DNA of 16,278 nucleotides, taken from contig DATJQF010000089.1 of the NCBI GenBank assembly GCA_035505995.1, positions 1 to 16,278 of the forward strand, written 5' to 3'. Position numbers and translations under genes: made by a program. Position 1 is the first letter of the stretch. Every line of letters starts with the position of its first letter. This DNA is from DATJQF01 sp035505995. GTDB lineage: Bacteria; Bacteroidota; Bacteroidia; Bacteroidales; FEN-979. Below the pieces are notes generated by a model. It did not search any database and was not told the DNA's origin. It was given only the letters and a program-made list of their open reading frames with translations. This document shows, piece after piece, positions 1 through 7,343 of the stretch.

Positions 1-636
1 CGGGCCAATGTGCTGTTGAACGGATATGCTGAATTAAAGACCGTTTTCCGTCAGGTCCGCAAATCCTTTACCTTGAGTTTTTACCTGGTGGGGTTTTTCT
101 TTATGATCATGGGATTGATCACCATCATGTTCATGGCGACCAGCTATGGAGAGAAACAGCTTCACCTGAAGGCGGGGGTCCTGATCCCCACGCTTCTAGG
201 GATCCAGCTGGTAGGAATGTTCGGCGCCTGGCTTTTTGCATGGCTATCCGGAAAATTCGGGAATCTCCGGGCACTGATCCTCTCCATCATTATATGGGTG
301 TTCACCTGCCTCGGAGCTTATTACATCACGGATGCGGCCGGGTATATGACGGCGGCATTTTTCATCGGGTTGGTCATGGGGGGATCCCAGTCGCTGGCCC
401 GATCCACTTATTCCAAAATGCTTCCGGAAACGACCGATCACACTTCGTTTTTCAGCTTCTATGATGTCATGGAAAAAGTGGCGACCGTGGCGGGACTTTT
501 TACCTTCGGAATTATTGAAGCGATCACCGGCACGATGAGAAATTCCGTGCTGGCCATTGCCTTGTTTTTTATACTGTCCCTGGTATTTTTCCTGGTTTCT
601 TCCGGAAAGGGTCTTATTCGTCGATATACACCGTAA
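1..636 (+). CDS. MFS transporter, UMF1/Atg22-like family (3' part only)
   Basis: The reading frame is open from base 1, so the 5' part of the gene lies outside the window; 211 residues are visible. About six hydrophobic membrane segments can be seen, fitting the C-terminal half of a 12-helix major facilitator transporter. The stretch GGSQSLARSTYSKMLPE, between the fourth and fifth visible helices, is the hallmark of the bacterial UMF1 group related to the yeast vacuolar effluxer Atg22. Members are inner-membrane proteins, and the substrate is generally unknown. The gene ends 23 bp inside the convergent lipoprotein gene, so the two transcripts must overlap at their 3' ends. The family call is firm; the substrate cannot be inferred. 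Confidence 0.88.
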   Translation, partial: RANVLLNGYAELKTVFRQVRKSFTLSFYLVGFFFMIMGLITIMFMATSYGEKQLHLKAGVLIPTLLGIQLVGMFGAWLFAWLSGKFGNLRALILSIIIWVFTCLGAYYITDAAGYMTAAFFIGLVMGGSQSLARSTYSKMLPETTDHTSFFSFYDVMEKVATVAGLFTFGIIEAITGTMRNSVLAIALFFILSLVFFLVSSGKGLIRRYTP

Positions 637-1381
637 GGGAGGAGTGAACGGGCAGGCTGGCGTCGATGCCCACAAATCCGCCCGGACCTGATTCACCGGC
701 GAGGGCTGCTTTGCCCAGGGTGGCATATTTGCCGTCGGGCCCGGTGCCGATGTTCGCCTTGTTATAGGCATGCCCGCTGAAGCTGGTCTCAAAGAAGACT
801 CCGCCGTCACATCCCACAGCATCCACATTCGCCGTATTGCTCGGATAGGTTAAAATGATATAGTATGGAAAGTCTCCGTAAAAGGTATGGGTCAGGTGTG
901 CGTAACCCAGCAGGTGGAACCCGTATCGCTCGGGATGAGTACCCAGTTCATCGGGGAAAGTGTCGGGGACCATCCCTCCCCAGACATAGTAAGTATTGTT
1001 ATTGTAATGCAGATAGCCGCTCGAGGCTTCCCAGGCACCGCCTCCTCCATTGACAAAAGAATAATACCCGGTGAATGAATTGTTATGGTAAAAACCATGA
1101 TAGATGACGGCATGTTCGTCCATTACATCTCCCACCCTGAACTGGATCGAATCATTGATCATGGTTCCGATGAGGTTTTCGGAGCAGAGCTGTCCCGAAA
1201 TGCTGTCGCCATCCTGGTACAGGATCAGATCCCAGGGTCCGACCGGGATCGCGGTGGAATCGGTGATGTAAACGCTCCATTCCCCCATTTTACCGCGGGA
1301 ACTTTCATAATTTTCGTCATCCTTTTTGCAGCCCCCCAGGATCAGCAACCCGGCAAGCGCTGCCAAGTAAAATTTTGACAT
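614..1381 (-). CDS. Lipoprotein of unknown function, probably surface-exposed
   Basis: This encodes a 255-residue lipoprotein. I chose the ATG at 1381 rather than an in-frame ATG at 1414, because it gives a normal signal peptide (MSKFYLAALAGLLILGGC) with lipobox LGGC and Cys18. The residues after the cysteine are KKDDE. Lys at +3 followed by acidic residues matches the lipoprotein export signal described in Capnocytophaga and Flavobacterium, which suggests display on the outer face of the outer membrane. The mature part is rich in Gly, Tyr, Asn and Asp and looks beta-rich. I recognise no named domain. A TAnnTTTG promoter box lies at 1420-1427. The 3' end overlaps the MFS transporter gene on the other strand. 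Confidence 0.82.
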   Translation of the reverse strand: MSKFYLAALAGLLILGGCKKDDENYESSRGKMGEWSVYITDSTAIPVGPWDLILYQDGDSISGQLCSENLIGTMINDSIQFRVGDVMDEHAVIYHGFYHNNSFTGYYSFVNGGGGAWEASSGYLHYNNNTYYVWGGMVPDTFPDELGTHPERYGFHLLGYAHLTHTFYGDFPYYIILTYPSNTANVDAVGCDGGVFFETSFSGHAYNKANIGTGPDGKYATLGKAALAGESGPGGFVGIDASLPVHSSLTVYIDE

Positions 1382-1419
1382 AAAATGTGAAGTTGTAATA
1401 GACAAACAGTTCATCCAAA

Positions 1420-1427
1420 CAAATATA
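1420..1427 (-). promoter_or_regulatory. Bacteroidota -7 promoter box (TATATTTG)
   Basis: Read on the minus strand this is TATATTTG, a full match to the TAnnTTTG box used by the primary sigma factor of Bacteroidota. It would start transcription near 1415, about 34 nt before the ATG at 1381. No TTTG is visible at the expected -33 position; a 14-bp palindrome (1441-1454) occupies that place instead. Confidence 0.55.
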
Positions 1428-1440
1428 AGAATTAATAAAA

Positions 1441-1454
1441 AGCGGTCGACCGCT
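1441..1454 (-). terminator. Perfect 14-bp palindrome, possible terminator of the secreted-protein gene
   Basis: AGCGGTCGACCGCT is its own reverse complement. On the minus strand it lies 25 bp after the stop codon of the large secreted-protein gene and runs into TTTTATT. It can fold as a 5-bp GC-rich stem with a 4-nt loop, a short intrinsic terminator. The same bases also cover about -26 to -39 of the next gene's promoter, so an operator role is an alternative. Confidence 0.5.
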
Positions 1455-1479
1455 CCCTGAAAAATAAATTTATATATTC

Positions 1480-4434
1480 TCAGGGATTGATATGAAATGT
1501 CCCGTTGACCTGAAGGTTCCTTTGAATGGTGAAGATGGTCCCCGGCTTGTTGAAAAGCAGATTGTAGAAAGTTTCCGTACCGAGCGATGTCGGACTAAAC
1601 CGGTAGTTGACCGTTGGCCAGTTGGCAGTGCTGGTAAGATTCGTGATCCCGACCGTGTTCGAACCGGTGGTTGCTTCGATGAAATAACCGGGCCCCCCGG
1701 TTGCGTCTTCTATTCCTATGGAGGCGGATTCTGCGGCGTTGTGCGTTCCGGCGGTAACTGTACCGTAACAGAATTCTATCTGGTTCGTGGTTTCATAAAT
1801 CTTAACCTGGAAGTTCAACCGGCTGGTTTCTCCCGTATAATAAGCGAGAACATTGTTCCATTCCACGGTGAACACCCGGTTGGGCGCAGTTCCGTCCGTT
1901 TTGTAATACACATGACCGCCGGTCGCATTAAGGTCATCCCACCAGGGAGCGAGAGTGGTATTGGGAGCTGCCGCCGTAAATAAATAAGGATTATAATAAC
2001 CGGCGGAGGAGGTCGATTGATTCAGGGAAATCCAGCCATCTGTGGATGCTCTGACCTGGGTATAGGTAACTCCCAGGTATACAAAATTGAATCCTATCGG
2101 AAGTACCTGTTCCCCTTCATCTCCCGTGGGCCCGCTTGTTCCTCCGCTCAATGGGGTCATTCCGACTGCAAACGTTGTCCGTTGATAACCTGTGAGAAAG
2201 GGAGGCATCGATCCACCGGTGATCTTTGAAGTGTTCCCGCCGGAGAATTCAACAGTGCCGGTGCCGGAAGAAAAATTTCCATAATTAGTCCAGTCTCCCA
2301 GTACATTCAGGAATCCAGCCCCGGTCATGTTAAGGGAATATCCCCCATAAATAACCATGCTCCCGTTCACCGTAAGCTGAGCATTCCCATTCAGGGAAAG
2401 ATTTTTAATCTGGTTTCCGAGGGTAAGTCCGCTTGAATAGATGGGCCAGTTCGGGGCGGAGGTAGGTATGGTCACATCGGTAGTATAGGAAGGAAGGATA
2501 TAATTGCTCCAGTTGGATGGAGTATTCCAGTCGGTCGATGTAATGCCCGTCCAGAGCCCCGGCGTACCTGCATAGATATAATTGGTTTTGGTCAGCGTAC
2601 TGGAATTACCGGGTTTGGTCGCGGTCAATGTTACAGAATACGGTCCACCAACGGTGAACTGTACCTGTGGATTCTGGGAGTTGGCGTTGGTCCCGGATAC
2701 ATAGGTGATGGATGACGGGGAAAAGCTCCAGGTCCAGCCGGTAGGCGCTCCCACCGTAAGATCGGTGAGATTAACCGTCGAATTCAGGAGGGGAGTCGTA
2801 TGATCCGCAATAAAATTTGCAGTAAACGGCACAGTTCCCAGCTGGAATTCAGCGATCCGGGTTCTCCAACTGGCAGTAGAGGTGGTCTGGTAATATTCCT
2901 GGGTATACCAGAAGGTATTCGGGACCGAAGGGTCGGTCATCATTCCGCTGTAATCCCCCCACCTGCTTTTGGGCCGTGAAGCATCATAATAGGTTTGGGA
3001 ACCGGTGCCGCTTATGATCGTTGATTCGGCGAGAGTCATCGTATTCAGGGCATCTCCGTTCAGGCGGCCGGTATACCATACGGAAGGATACACCGAACTG
3101 CTGGAGGCCGAATACCCCAGTGCAATATTGCCGTTCACATCCTGCGCTATGCTTCCCATCCACCGGTTGGTGGCATCGGGGCTATAAGTCCCCTGCTGGT
3201 AGATGCTCCAGGCTCCTGATGTTTTTCGAAGCTCATACCACCGGACAGCCGCCTGGGGAGTACCGGCGGACCCGACATTAACCGTATGACATAAAACCAT
3301 CGAATTATGATCGCTGAATTTCCGGTATTGCTGGCGGAACATCAGCTTGTCCGGGATCGGATCAAGCCTGACTGTGGTACCTGGTTGCTGGATTCCAACA
3401 TTGAAAGTAGAAGAGAATGCACTGACGCTCAATGACAGGTAGTTGCCGAAGGTCGAATTTGCCGGGGTGGTCCAGTCGGAATGGAATTCATAGACACCGA
3501 GATGATCGGGTCCGTCATAAATGTAGGAAAAATAATCGGGCGTTCCCGAAGCGGGAAATTGCCCGTCACAATCCGACGGCAGCATGCCGTAAGCTTCATT
3601 GCCGGAACCAAGCGTGAACCATAGCATCTGGGGAGAAGCGTTGCCGGCAATCATGGCGGTACGGTCAAAGGCAGCCGCGCCTACCCCGGCCCAGGCCCCG
3701 GTGCCTGCTGTAAACCGGTTACACGACATATAATAGCCGTCGACCCAGATCCCGAACTTCGGATAGTCCGGCATATCCGTGAACGAATACTCCCAGCGGT
3801 ACCAGGAGCCGGTAGGATCCTGCGTTTGCGATACGGCAATCATCTCATAGAACGGAGCGTTGGGATAATTCGGAAGGGAAAACTGGGTGAAGATCCAGCG
3901 GTTCGCCTGTTCATCATACAGAACAACGGCATCGCCGTCGTTGCTGTTGTTCGGGAGCCCGCTCCAGATAGAGCTGTTGTCCAGGGGTCCCAGCAGCAGG
4001 GTGCCGGTTTTTGAATAGATCGCGAATTTGCAGTTGACCACCTGGAAATAATAGTCCGGTCCCACATCTCCATCGGTATCCGGGGGAAGAGCCCCGGTCA
4101 GGTTGTTGATCCCGTCAAAATTCTGAATAGGCACGTCGGTTGGGGCAATTCCCGGCATCAGCTGTAATACCGGGTCCTGGGTCACTGCGTTGAAAGTTTT
4201 ATCCGCCGGGGCTTCCCGAATTGCGCCGTGATTTCTTACAATTCCATCCTTCCAGGTCATGTCTGTTTTTTTTTGCGGGTTGGCAGCCATATCCCGCAAG
4301 GACGGAGAAACATCAAAATATACCGGTCTAATGACTATTGGATGCGTTAAGGATACCCCATTCTGTGAATAAGCCGGAGTCCACCCCATGGATATTATCA
4401 GCATCAGTATATATATAAACAGACCTTTTCTCAT
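1480..4434 (-). CDS. Large secreted multidomain protein with PKD domain
   Basis: This 984-residue protein has a Sec signal peptide (cleavage likely after AYS, residues 21-23) and no lipobox. Residues about 90-535 form a large domain resembling beta-propeller regions of secreted Bacteroidota proteins, with PPDTDGDVGPDYYFQVVN near its start and RWGDYSGMMTDP near 491-502. Residues about 538-622 are a PKD domain. From 627 a module opening with LWTG...DWNTPSNW runs to about 740. It is interrupted by a beta-sandwich module (about 743-947) and resumes at TETFYNLLFNKPG (953-965). The protein then stops at residue 984, within what looks like a repeating beta module, with no type IX secretion C-terminal domain visible. 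The probable role is extracellular binding or degradation; no catalytic residues were recognised. Its promoter box is only 4 bp from the ATG. Confidence 0.85.
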   Translation of the reverse strand: MRKGLFIYILMLIISMGWTPAYSQNGVSLTHPIVIRPVYFDVSPSLRDMAANPQKKTDMTWKDGIVRNHGAIREAPADKTFNAVTQDPVLQLMPGIAPTDVPIQNFDGINNLTGALPPDTDGDVGPDYYFQVVNCKFAIYSKTGTLLLGPLDNSSIWSGLPNNSNDGDAVVLYDEQANRWIFTQFSLPNYPNAPFYEMIAVSQTQDPTGSWYRWEYSFTDMPDYPKFGIWVDGYYMSCNRFTAGTGAWAGVGAAAFDRTAMIAGNASPQMLWFTLGSGNEAYGMLPSDCDGQFPASGTPDYFSYIYDGPDHLGVYEFHSDWTTPANSTFGNYLSLSVSAFSSTFNVGIQQPGTTVRLDPIPDKLMFRQQYRKFSDHNSMVLCHTVNVGSAGTPQAAVRWYELRKTSGAWSIYQQGTYSPDATNRWMGSIAQDVNGNIALGYSASSSSVYPSVWYTGRLNGDALNTMTLAESTIISGTGSQTYYDASRPKSRWGDYSGMMTDPSVPNTFWYTQEYYQTTSTASWRTRIAEFQLGTVPFTANFIADHTTPLLNSTVNLTDLTVGAPTGWTWSFSPSSITYVSGTNANSQNPQVQFTVGGPYSVTLTATKPGNSSTLTKTNYIYAGTPGLWTGITSTDWNTPSNWSNYILPSYTTDVTIPTSAPNWPIYSSGLTLGNQIKNLSLNGNAQLTVNGSMVIYGGYSLNMTGAGFLNVLGDWTNYGNFSSGTGTVEFSGGNTSKITGGSMPPFLTGYQRTTFAVGMTPLSGGTSGPTGDEGEQVLPIGFNFVYLGVTYTQVRASTDGWISLNQSTSSAGYYNPYLFTAAAPNTTLAPWWDDLNATGGHVYYKTDGTAPNRVFTVEWNNVLAYYTGETSRLNFQVKIYETTNQIEFCYGTVTAGTHNAAESASIGIEDATGGPGYFIEATTGSNTVGITNLTSTANWPTVNYRFSPTSLGTETFYNLLFNKPGTIFTIQRNLQVNGTFHINP

Positions 4435-4438
4435 ATTG

Positions 4439-4446
4439 CAAAAATA
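4439..4446 (-). promoter_or_regulatory. -7 promoter box for the secreted-protein gene (possibly leaderless)
   Basis: On the minus strand this reads TATTTTTG, matching TAnnTTTG. Only four bases separate it from the ATG at 4434, so the predicted transcript would start at or within a base or two of the start codon. No clear -33 TTTG is visible. The short spacing makes the call less sure than the others. Confidence 0.45.
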
Positions 4447-4507
4447 AGGGTTTTCTTTGTTGTTTGTACCTCATTTTTCGGTGACTACAGCCTTCTTATA
4501 AATTTTC

Positions 4508-4515
4508 TATTTTTG
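4508..4515 (+). promoter_or_regulatory. -7 promoter box for tyrS (TATTTTTG)
   Basis: TATTTTTG matches TAnnTTTG and lies 14 bp before the tyrS ATG. The predicted leader is about 10 nt, too short for a usual Shine-Dalgarno site. It faces away from the box at 4439-4446, so the 95-bp gap holds a divergent promoter pair. The -33 element is not recognisable. Confidence 0.55.
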
Positions 4516-4529
4516 TAAAAAATACCAGG

Positions 4530-5810
4530 ATGACCTTCATCGAAGAATTACGCTGGCGGGGAATGATCCACGATATGACGCCGGGAACGGAAGAGCAGCT
4601 CAACCGTGAGATGACGGCCGCCTACATCGGCTACGATCCCACGTCCGATTCCCTTCATATCGGGAACCTGGCTTCGCTGATGATGCTGGTGCATTTCCAG
4701 AAAGCCGGGCACAAGCCGATCGCCCTCGTGGGCGGCGCTACCGGGATGGTGGGCGACCCTTCCGGTAAGTCGGAAGAGCGAGTGCTCCTGGATGAGAAGG
4801 TGCTCCGGTTCAACCAGGAAAAGATCCGGGTCCAGCTGGCGAAATTCCTCGATTTCGACTGCGGGAAGAATTCGGCGGTGATGGTCAATAATTACGACTG
4901 GACGAAGGAATTCAGCTTGCTTGGATTCCTGCGGGATGTGGGAAAGCATCTGACGGTGAATTATATGATCGCCAAGGATTCCGTGAAAAAAAGGATGGAG
5001 ACGGGAAGCGGGATCTCCTTCACCGAATTCAGCTACCAGTTGTTGCAGGGCTACGATTTCTGCTGGCTGTACGAGCACCTGAACTGCAAGCTTCAGATGG
5101 GCGGATCGGACCAGTGGGGTAACATCATAACAGGCACCGAGCTGATCCGGCGCAAGCTCGGGGGCGAGGCCTTTGCACTTACCTGCCCGCTGATCACCAA
5201 ATCGGACGGGGGAAAATTCGGGAAGACCGAGGAAGGGAATATCTGGCTGGATCCCCGGCGGACTTCTCCCTATAAGTTCTACCAGTTCTGGCTGAATGTA
5301 TCCGACACGGATGCCGAGGATTATATCAGGAAATTCACCCTGTTATCCCGGGATGAAGTGGAAGCATTGATCTCGCGGCACCGGGAAGCCCCCCAGTTGA
5401 GGATCCTGCAGAAGGAACTGGCAAAAGAGATCACCATCCGGATCCATTCCGAAGAAGAATACCGGTCGGCCGTGGAAGCTTCCGAGATCCTGTTCGGGAA
5501 AGGGACCACCGAAACCCTGCGGAAGTTGCCGGAAGATACCTTGCTGGCGATCTTTGAAGGCGTTCCCCGTCCCGGGATCTCCATGACCGATTTATCCAAA
5601 GGCATTCCCGTGATCGAGTTCCTGTCAGAAAAAACCGGGATCCTTCCCTCCAAAAGCGAGGCAAGGCGGGTCCTCAGGGAGGGAGGAATCCAGATCAACA
5701 AAACCAGGACGGGTGAGGATCTGATCCTGAATGCATCCAGCCTGCTGAACGGGAAATATCTCCTGGTCCAGAAAGGGAAAAAAAATTATTTCCTGGTGAT
5801 CGCTTCCTGA
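4530..5810 (+). CDS. tyrS: Tyrosine--tRNA ligase
   Basis: This enzyme charges tRNA-Tyr with tyrosine in the cytoplasm. The protein is 426 residues, normal for bacterial TyrRS. Class I signature motifs are present: HIGN at 43-46 (the HIGH motif) and KFGKT at 229-233 (the KMSKS-loop equivalent). Between them are the tyrosine-pocket segment QLLQGYDF (170-177) and QMGGSDQWGNI (189-199), typical of TyrRS. Residues about 355-425 form a C-terminal S4 RNA-binding domain. The ATG at 4530 follows a TAnnTTTG box. The gene stands alone on the plus strand, with a short hairpin right after its stop. Nothing in the sequence suggests T-box control. Confidence 0.98.
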   Translation: MTFIEELRWRGMIHDMTPGTEEQLNREMTAAYIGYDPTSDSLHIGNLASLMMLVHFQKAGHKPIALVGGATGMVGDPSGKSEERVLLDEKVLRFNQEKIRVQLAKFLDFDCGKNSAVMVNNYDWTKEFSLLGFLRDVGKHLTVNYMIAKDSVKKRMETGSGISFTEFSYQLLQGYDFCWLYEHLNCKLQMGGSDQWGNIITGTELIRRKLGGEAFALTCPLITKSDGGKFGKTEEGNIWLDPRRTSPYKFYQFWLNVSDTDAEDYIRKFTLLSRDEVEALISRHREAPQLRILQKELAKEITIRIHSEEEYRSAVEASEILFGKGTTETLRKLPEDTLLAIFEGVPRPGISMTDLSKGIPVIEFLSEKTGILPSKSEARRVLREGGIQINKTRTGEDLILNASSLLNGKYLLVQKGKKNYFLVIAS

Positions 5811-5827
5811 ACCGGATTTCTTCCGGT
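5811..5827 (+). terminator. Hairpin directly after tyrS
   Basis: ACCGGA and TCCGGT form a perfect 6-bp stem around a 5-nt loop, starting at the base after the tyrS stop codon. No T-run follows, so it is at best a weak intrinsic terminator; it may instead protect the 3' end or help termination by another route. Confidence 0.35.
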
Positions 5828-5849
5828 GTAAGATATATTCAATATTGGG

Positions 5850-5857
5850 TATATTTG
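5850..5857 (+). promoter_or_regulatory. -7 promoter box for the VOC lipoprotein unit (TATATTTG)
   Basis: TATATTTG is a full TAnnTTTG match 13 bp before the ATG at 5871. The predicted leader is about 9 nt. It argues against the upstream in-frame TTG at 5862, which would sit almost on the transcription start. No clear -33 TTTG was seen. Confidence 0.55.
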
Positions 5858-5870
5858 TATTTTGACCGTT

Positions 5871-6752
5871 ATGCCCCGAATCCAGCTTCTATCGAAGATC
5901 TTTTTACTCCCGGTTCTCGCAGCGGCTCTTTTTTCCCTGACAACCTGTTCCAGTGGTATCCCGTACCCCGGCATTGCCTATCCTCCGACCTACACGTATA
6001 CGCCCGGCCGGTTTGTGTGGCGCGACCTGATCACCTCCAATCCTGAAGCTTCAAAGAGATTTTATGGGACCCTGTTCGGCTGGACATTCACCACTACCGG
6101 AACCGGAGAGGGGATCTATTACCTTTTCAGGAATAACAATGAAACGATCGGGGGAATGGTTAAATATCCCGGGGATACCTCCGTAAAATATACCGCAAAA
6201 TGGATCTGCACCCTTTCTTCCGAAGAAGTTGGCAAAACGGTGAAACGATGCACCGATCTCGGGGGCAGCGTCATTAAGAAACCTTACCGGGTAAATGGCA
6301 GGGGCACTCTTGCAGTGATCAGGGACCGCCAGGGAGCCGTTCTGGTCATCCTTAATGCTCGCGACGGCGACCCGTTCGCGAAGGAAGCTATGATGAATAC
6401 CTGGCTGTGGACGGAACTCTGGTCCAACGACCCGGCCGGATCCTGTGCCTTTTATGATAAAATGAACGGTTACCATTCCGAACAGACTGAGGTGGACGGG
6501 AAAAAATACTGGATCTTCCGGGACGCCAACAGCATGGTGGCCAGTATGATCGAAAATCCGCTGGATAATCCGGAAAGCCTGTGGGTCCCCTATATCAGGG
6601 TGAGCGACCCTGCAACAGTGGTGAAAAAGGCAAAAGAAGCCGGAGCCGTAGTGCTCCTTGAGCCGAATCCCCTGGTGCGGAAAGGATCCGTGGCCGTGCT
6701 GATGGATCCGGGAGGCGCCGTATTTTGCGTGCAAAAATGGCCCGTTGAATAA
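5871..6752 (+). CDS. Two-domain VOC (glyoxalase-fold) lipoprotein
   Basis: The product is a 293-residue protein with a hydrophobic signal peptide ending LTTC (Cys26). Thr just before the cysteine is a relaxed lipobox, so lipidation is probable but not certain. Two vicinal-oxygen-chelate repeats follow. The first (about 46-163) opens with RFVWRDLITSNPEASKRFYGTLFGW. The second (about 175-291) opens with TWLWTELWSNDPAGSCAFYDKMNGY and ends GGAVFCVQKW. This pattern matches VOC proteins annotated as glyoxalase or bleomycin-resistance-like, but the usual metal-binding His is not evident at the first strand (Trp50 and Trp180 precede the Asp and Glu positions), so the reaction is unknown. No acidic export signal follows the cysteine, so the protein probably stays periplasmic. 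It heads a unit with the two following genes, 19 and 32 bp apart. Confidence 0.85.
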   Translation: MPRIQLLSKIFLLPVLAAALFSLTTCSSGIPYPGIAYPPTYTYTPGRFVWRDLITSNPEASKRFYGTLFGWTFTTTGTGEGIYYLFRNNNETIGGMVKYPGDTSVKYTAKWICTLSSEEVGKTVKRCTDLGGSVIKKPYRVNGRGTLAVIRDRQGAVLVILNARDGDPFAKEAMMNTWLWTELWSNDPAGSCAFYDKMNGYHSEQTEVDGKKYWIFRDANSMVASMIENPLDNPESLWVPYIRVSDPATVVKKAKEAGAVVLLEPNPLVRKGSVAVLMDPGGAVFCVQKWPVE

Positions 6753-6771
6753 ACCGTCAAACGCGATGCCC

Positions 6772-6960
6772 ATGAAATCATTCTCAACTCCCTGCAGGAA
6801 ATTCATCGCGATCTGGCTGACCGCACTGATCCTGGCACTGACAGGCTGTGCCGGTGCCCATATGGGCATGAGCTATGGCGTAACTTTAAGCGGACCCGGC
6901 GGAACGACGGTGCAACCTCACTTCAATGTCGGAGTCTACGGAGGGGGAAAGGTCTGGTGA
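6772..6960 (+). CDS. Small 62-residue lipoprotein
   Basis: The protein is 62 residues with a clear signal peptide and lipobox LTGC (Cys26), leaving a mature chain of only 37 residues rich in Gly, Val and aromatic residues (ending YGGGKVW). An ATG two codons earlier (6766) is an equally possible start; the choice does not alter the lipoprotein call. I recognise no domain. It follows the VOC gene by 19 bp with no promoter box between them, so co-transcription is likely. Its size and lack of Cys or charged clusters fit a structural or accessory envelope peptide rather than an enzyme. Confidence 0.7.
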   Translation: MKSFSTPCRKFIAIWLTALILALTGCAGAHMGMSYGVTLSGPGGTTVQPHFNVGVYGGGKVW

Positions 6961-6992
6961 TACGCTGCGATTGAATAAAGTAACAACAGGAT

Positions 6993-7328
6993 ATGAAAAA
7001 ACTGCATCTGCTCTGGACGACCGGCGAACGGGATGTCGCACTCCGCATGATCTTCGTTTACCTGATGAATGCCAAAAGCATGGGTTGGTATGACGAGATC
7101 CATCTGATCATCTGGGGGCCTTCCGCGAAACTGCTTTCCGAAGACGTTGAAATCCAGCAGGAGCTGGATCTCCTGCTGCAAAGCGGTATAGAGGTCGAAG
7201 CCTGCGAGGGCTGTACCAAAGCCTATAACATTACGGATAAGATCAGGTCGCTCGGGATCAACGTGCGCTATATGGGAGAGCCCCTTACGCAGATCCTTGC
7301 TTCCGGTGAGAAACTGATCACTTTCTGA
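6993..7328 (+). CDS. DsrE/DsrF-like protein with CxxC pair
   Basis: The 111-residue protein has no signal peptide and should be cytoplasmic. It has the alternating strand-helix pattern of DsrE-like proteins: an N-terminal strand (LHLLWTTG), a middle strand (EIHLIIWGPS, residues 35-44) and the segment EACEGCTKAYNI with Cys71 and Cys74. In the wider family such cysteines carry persulfide sulfur in sulfur relay or oxidation, but many small DsrE-like proteins have no known role. It ends 15 bp from the convergent metallopeptidase gene. It is last in the unit begun by the VOC lipoprotein gene, 32 bp after the small lipoprotein gene. The family call is good; the function is open. Confidence 0.85.
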   Translation: MKKLHLLWTTGERDVALRMIFVYLMNAKSMGWYDEIHLIIWGPSAKLLSEDVEIQQELDLLLQSGIEVEACEGCTKAYNITDKIRSLGINVRYMGEPLTQILASGEKLITF

Positions 7329-7343
7329 CGATCCGGCTCCCTT

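Noticed and set aside
7329..7343. Shared terminator between the DsrE-like and peptidase genes
   Set aside because: The 15-bp gap shows no inverted repeat.
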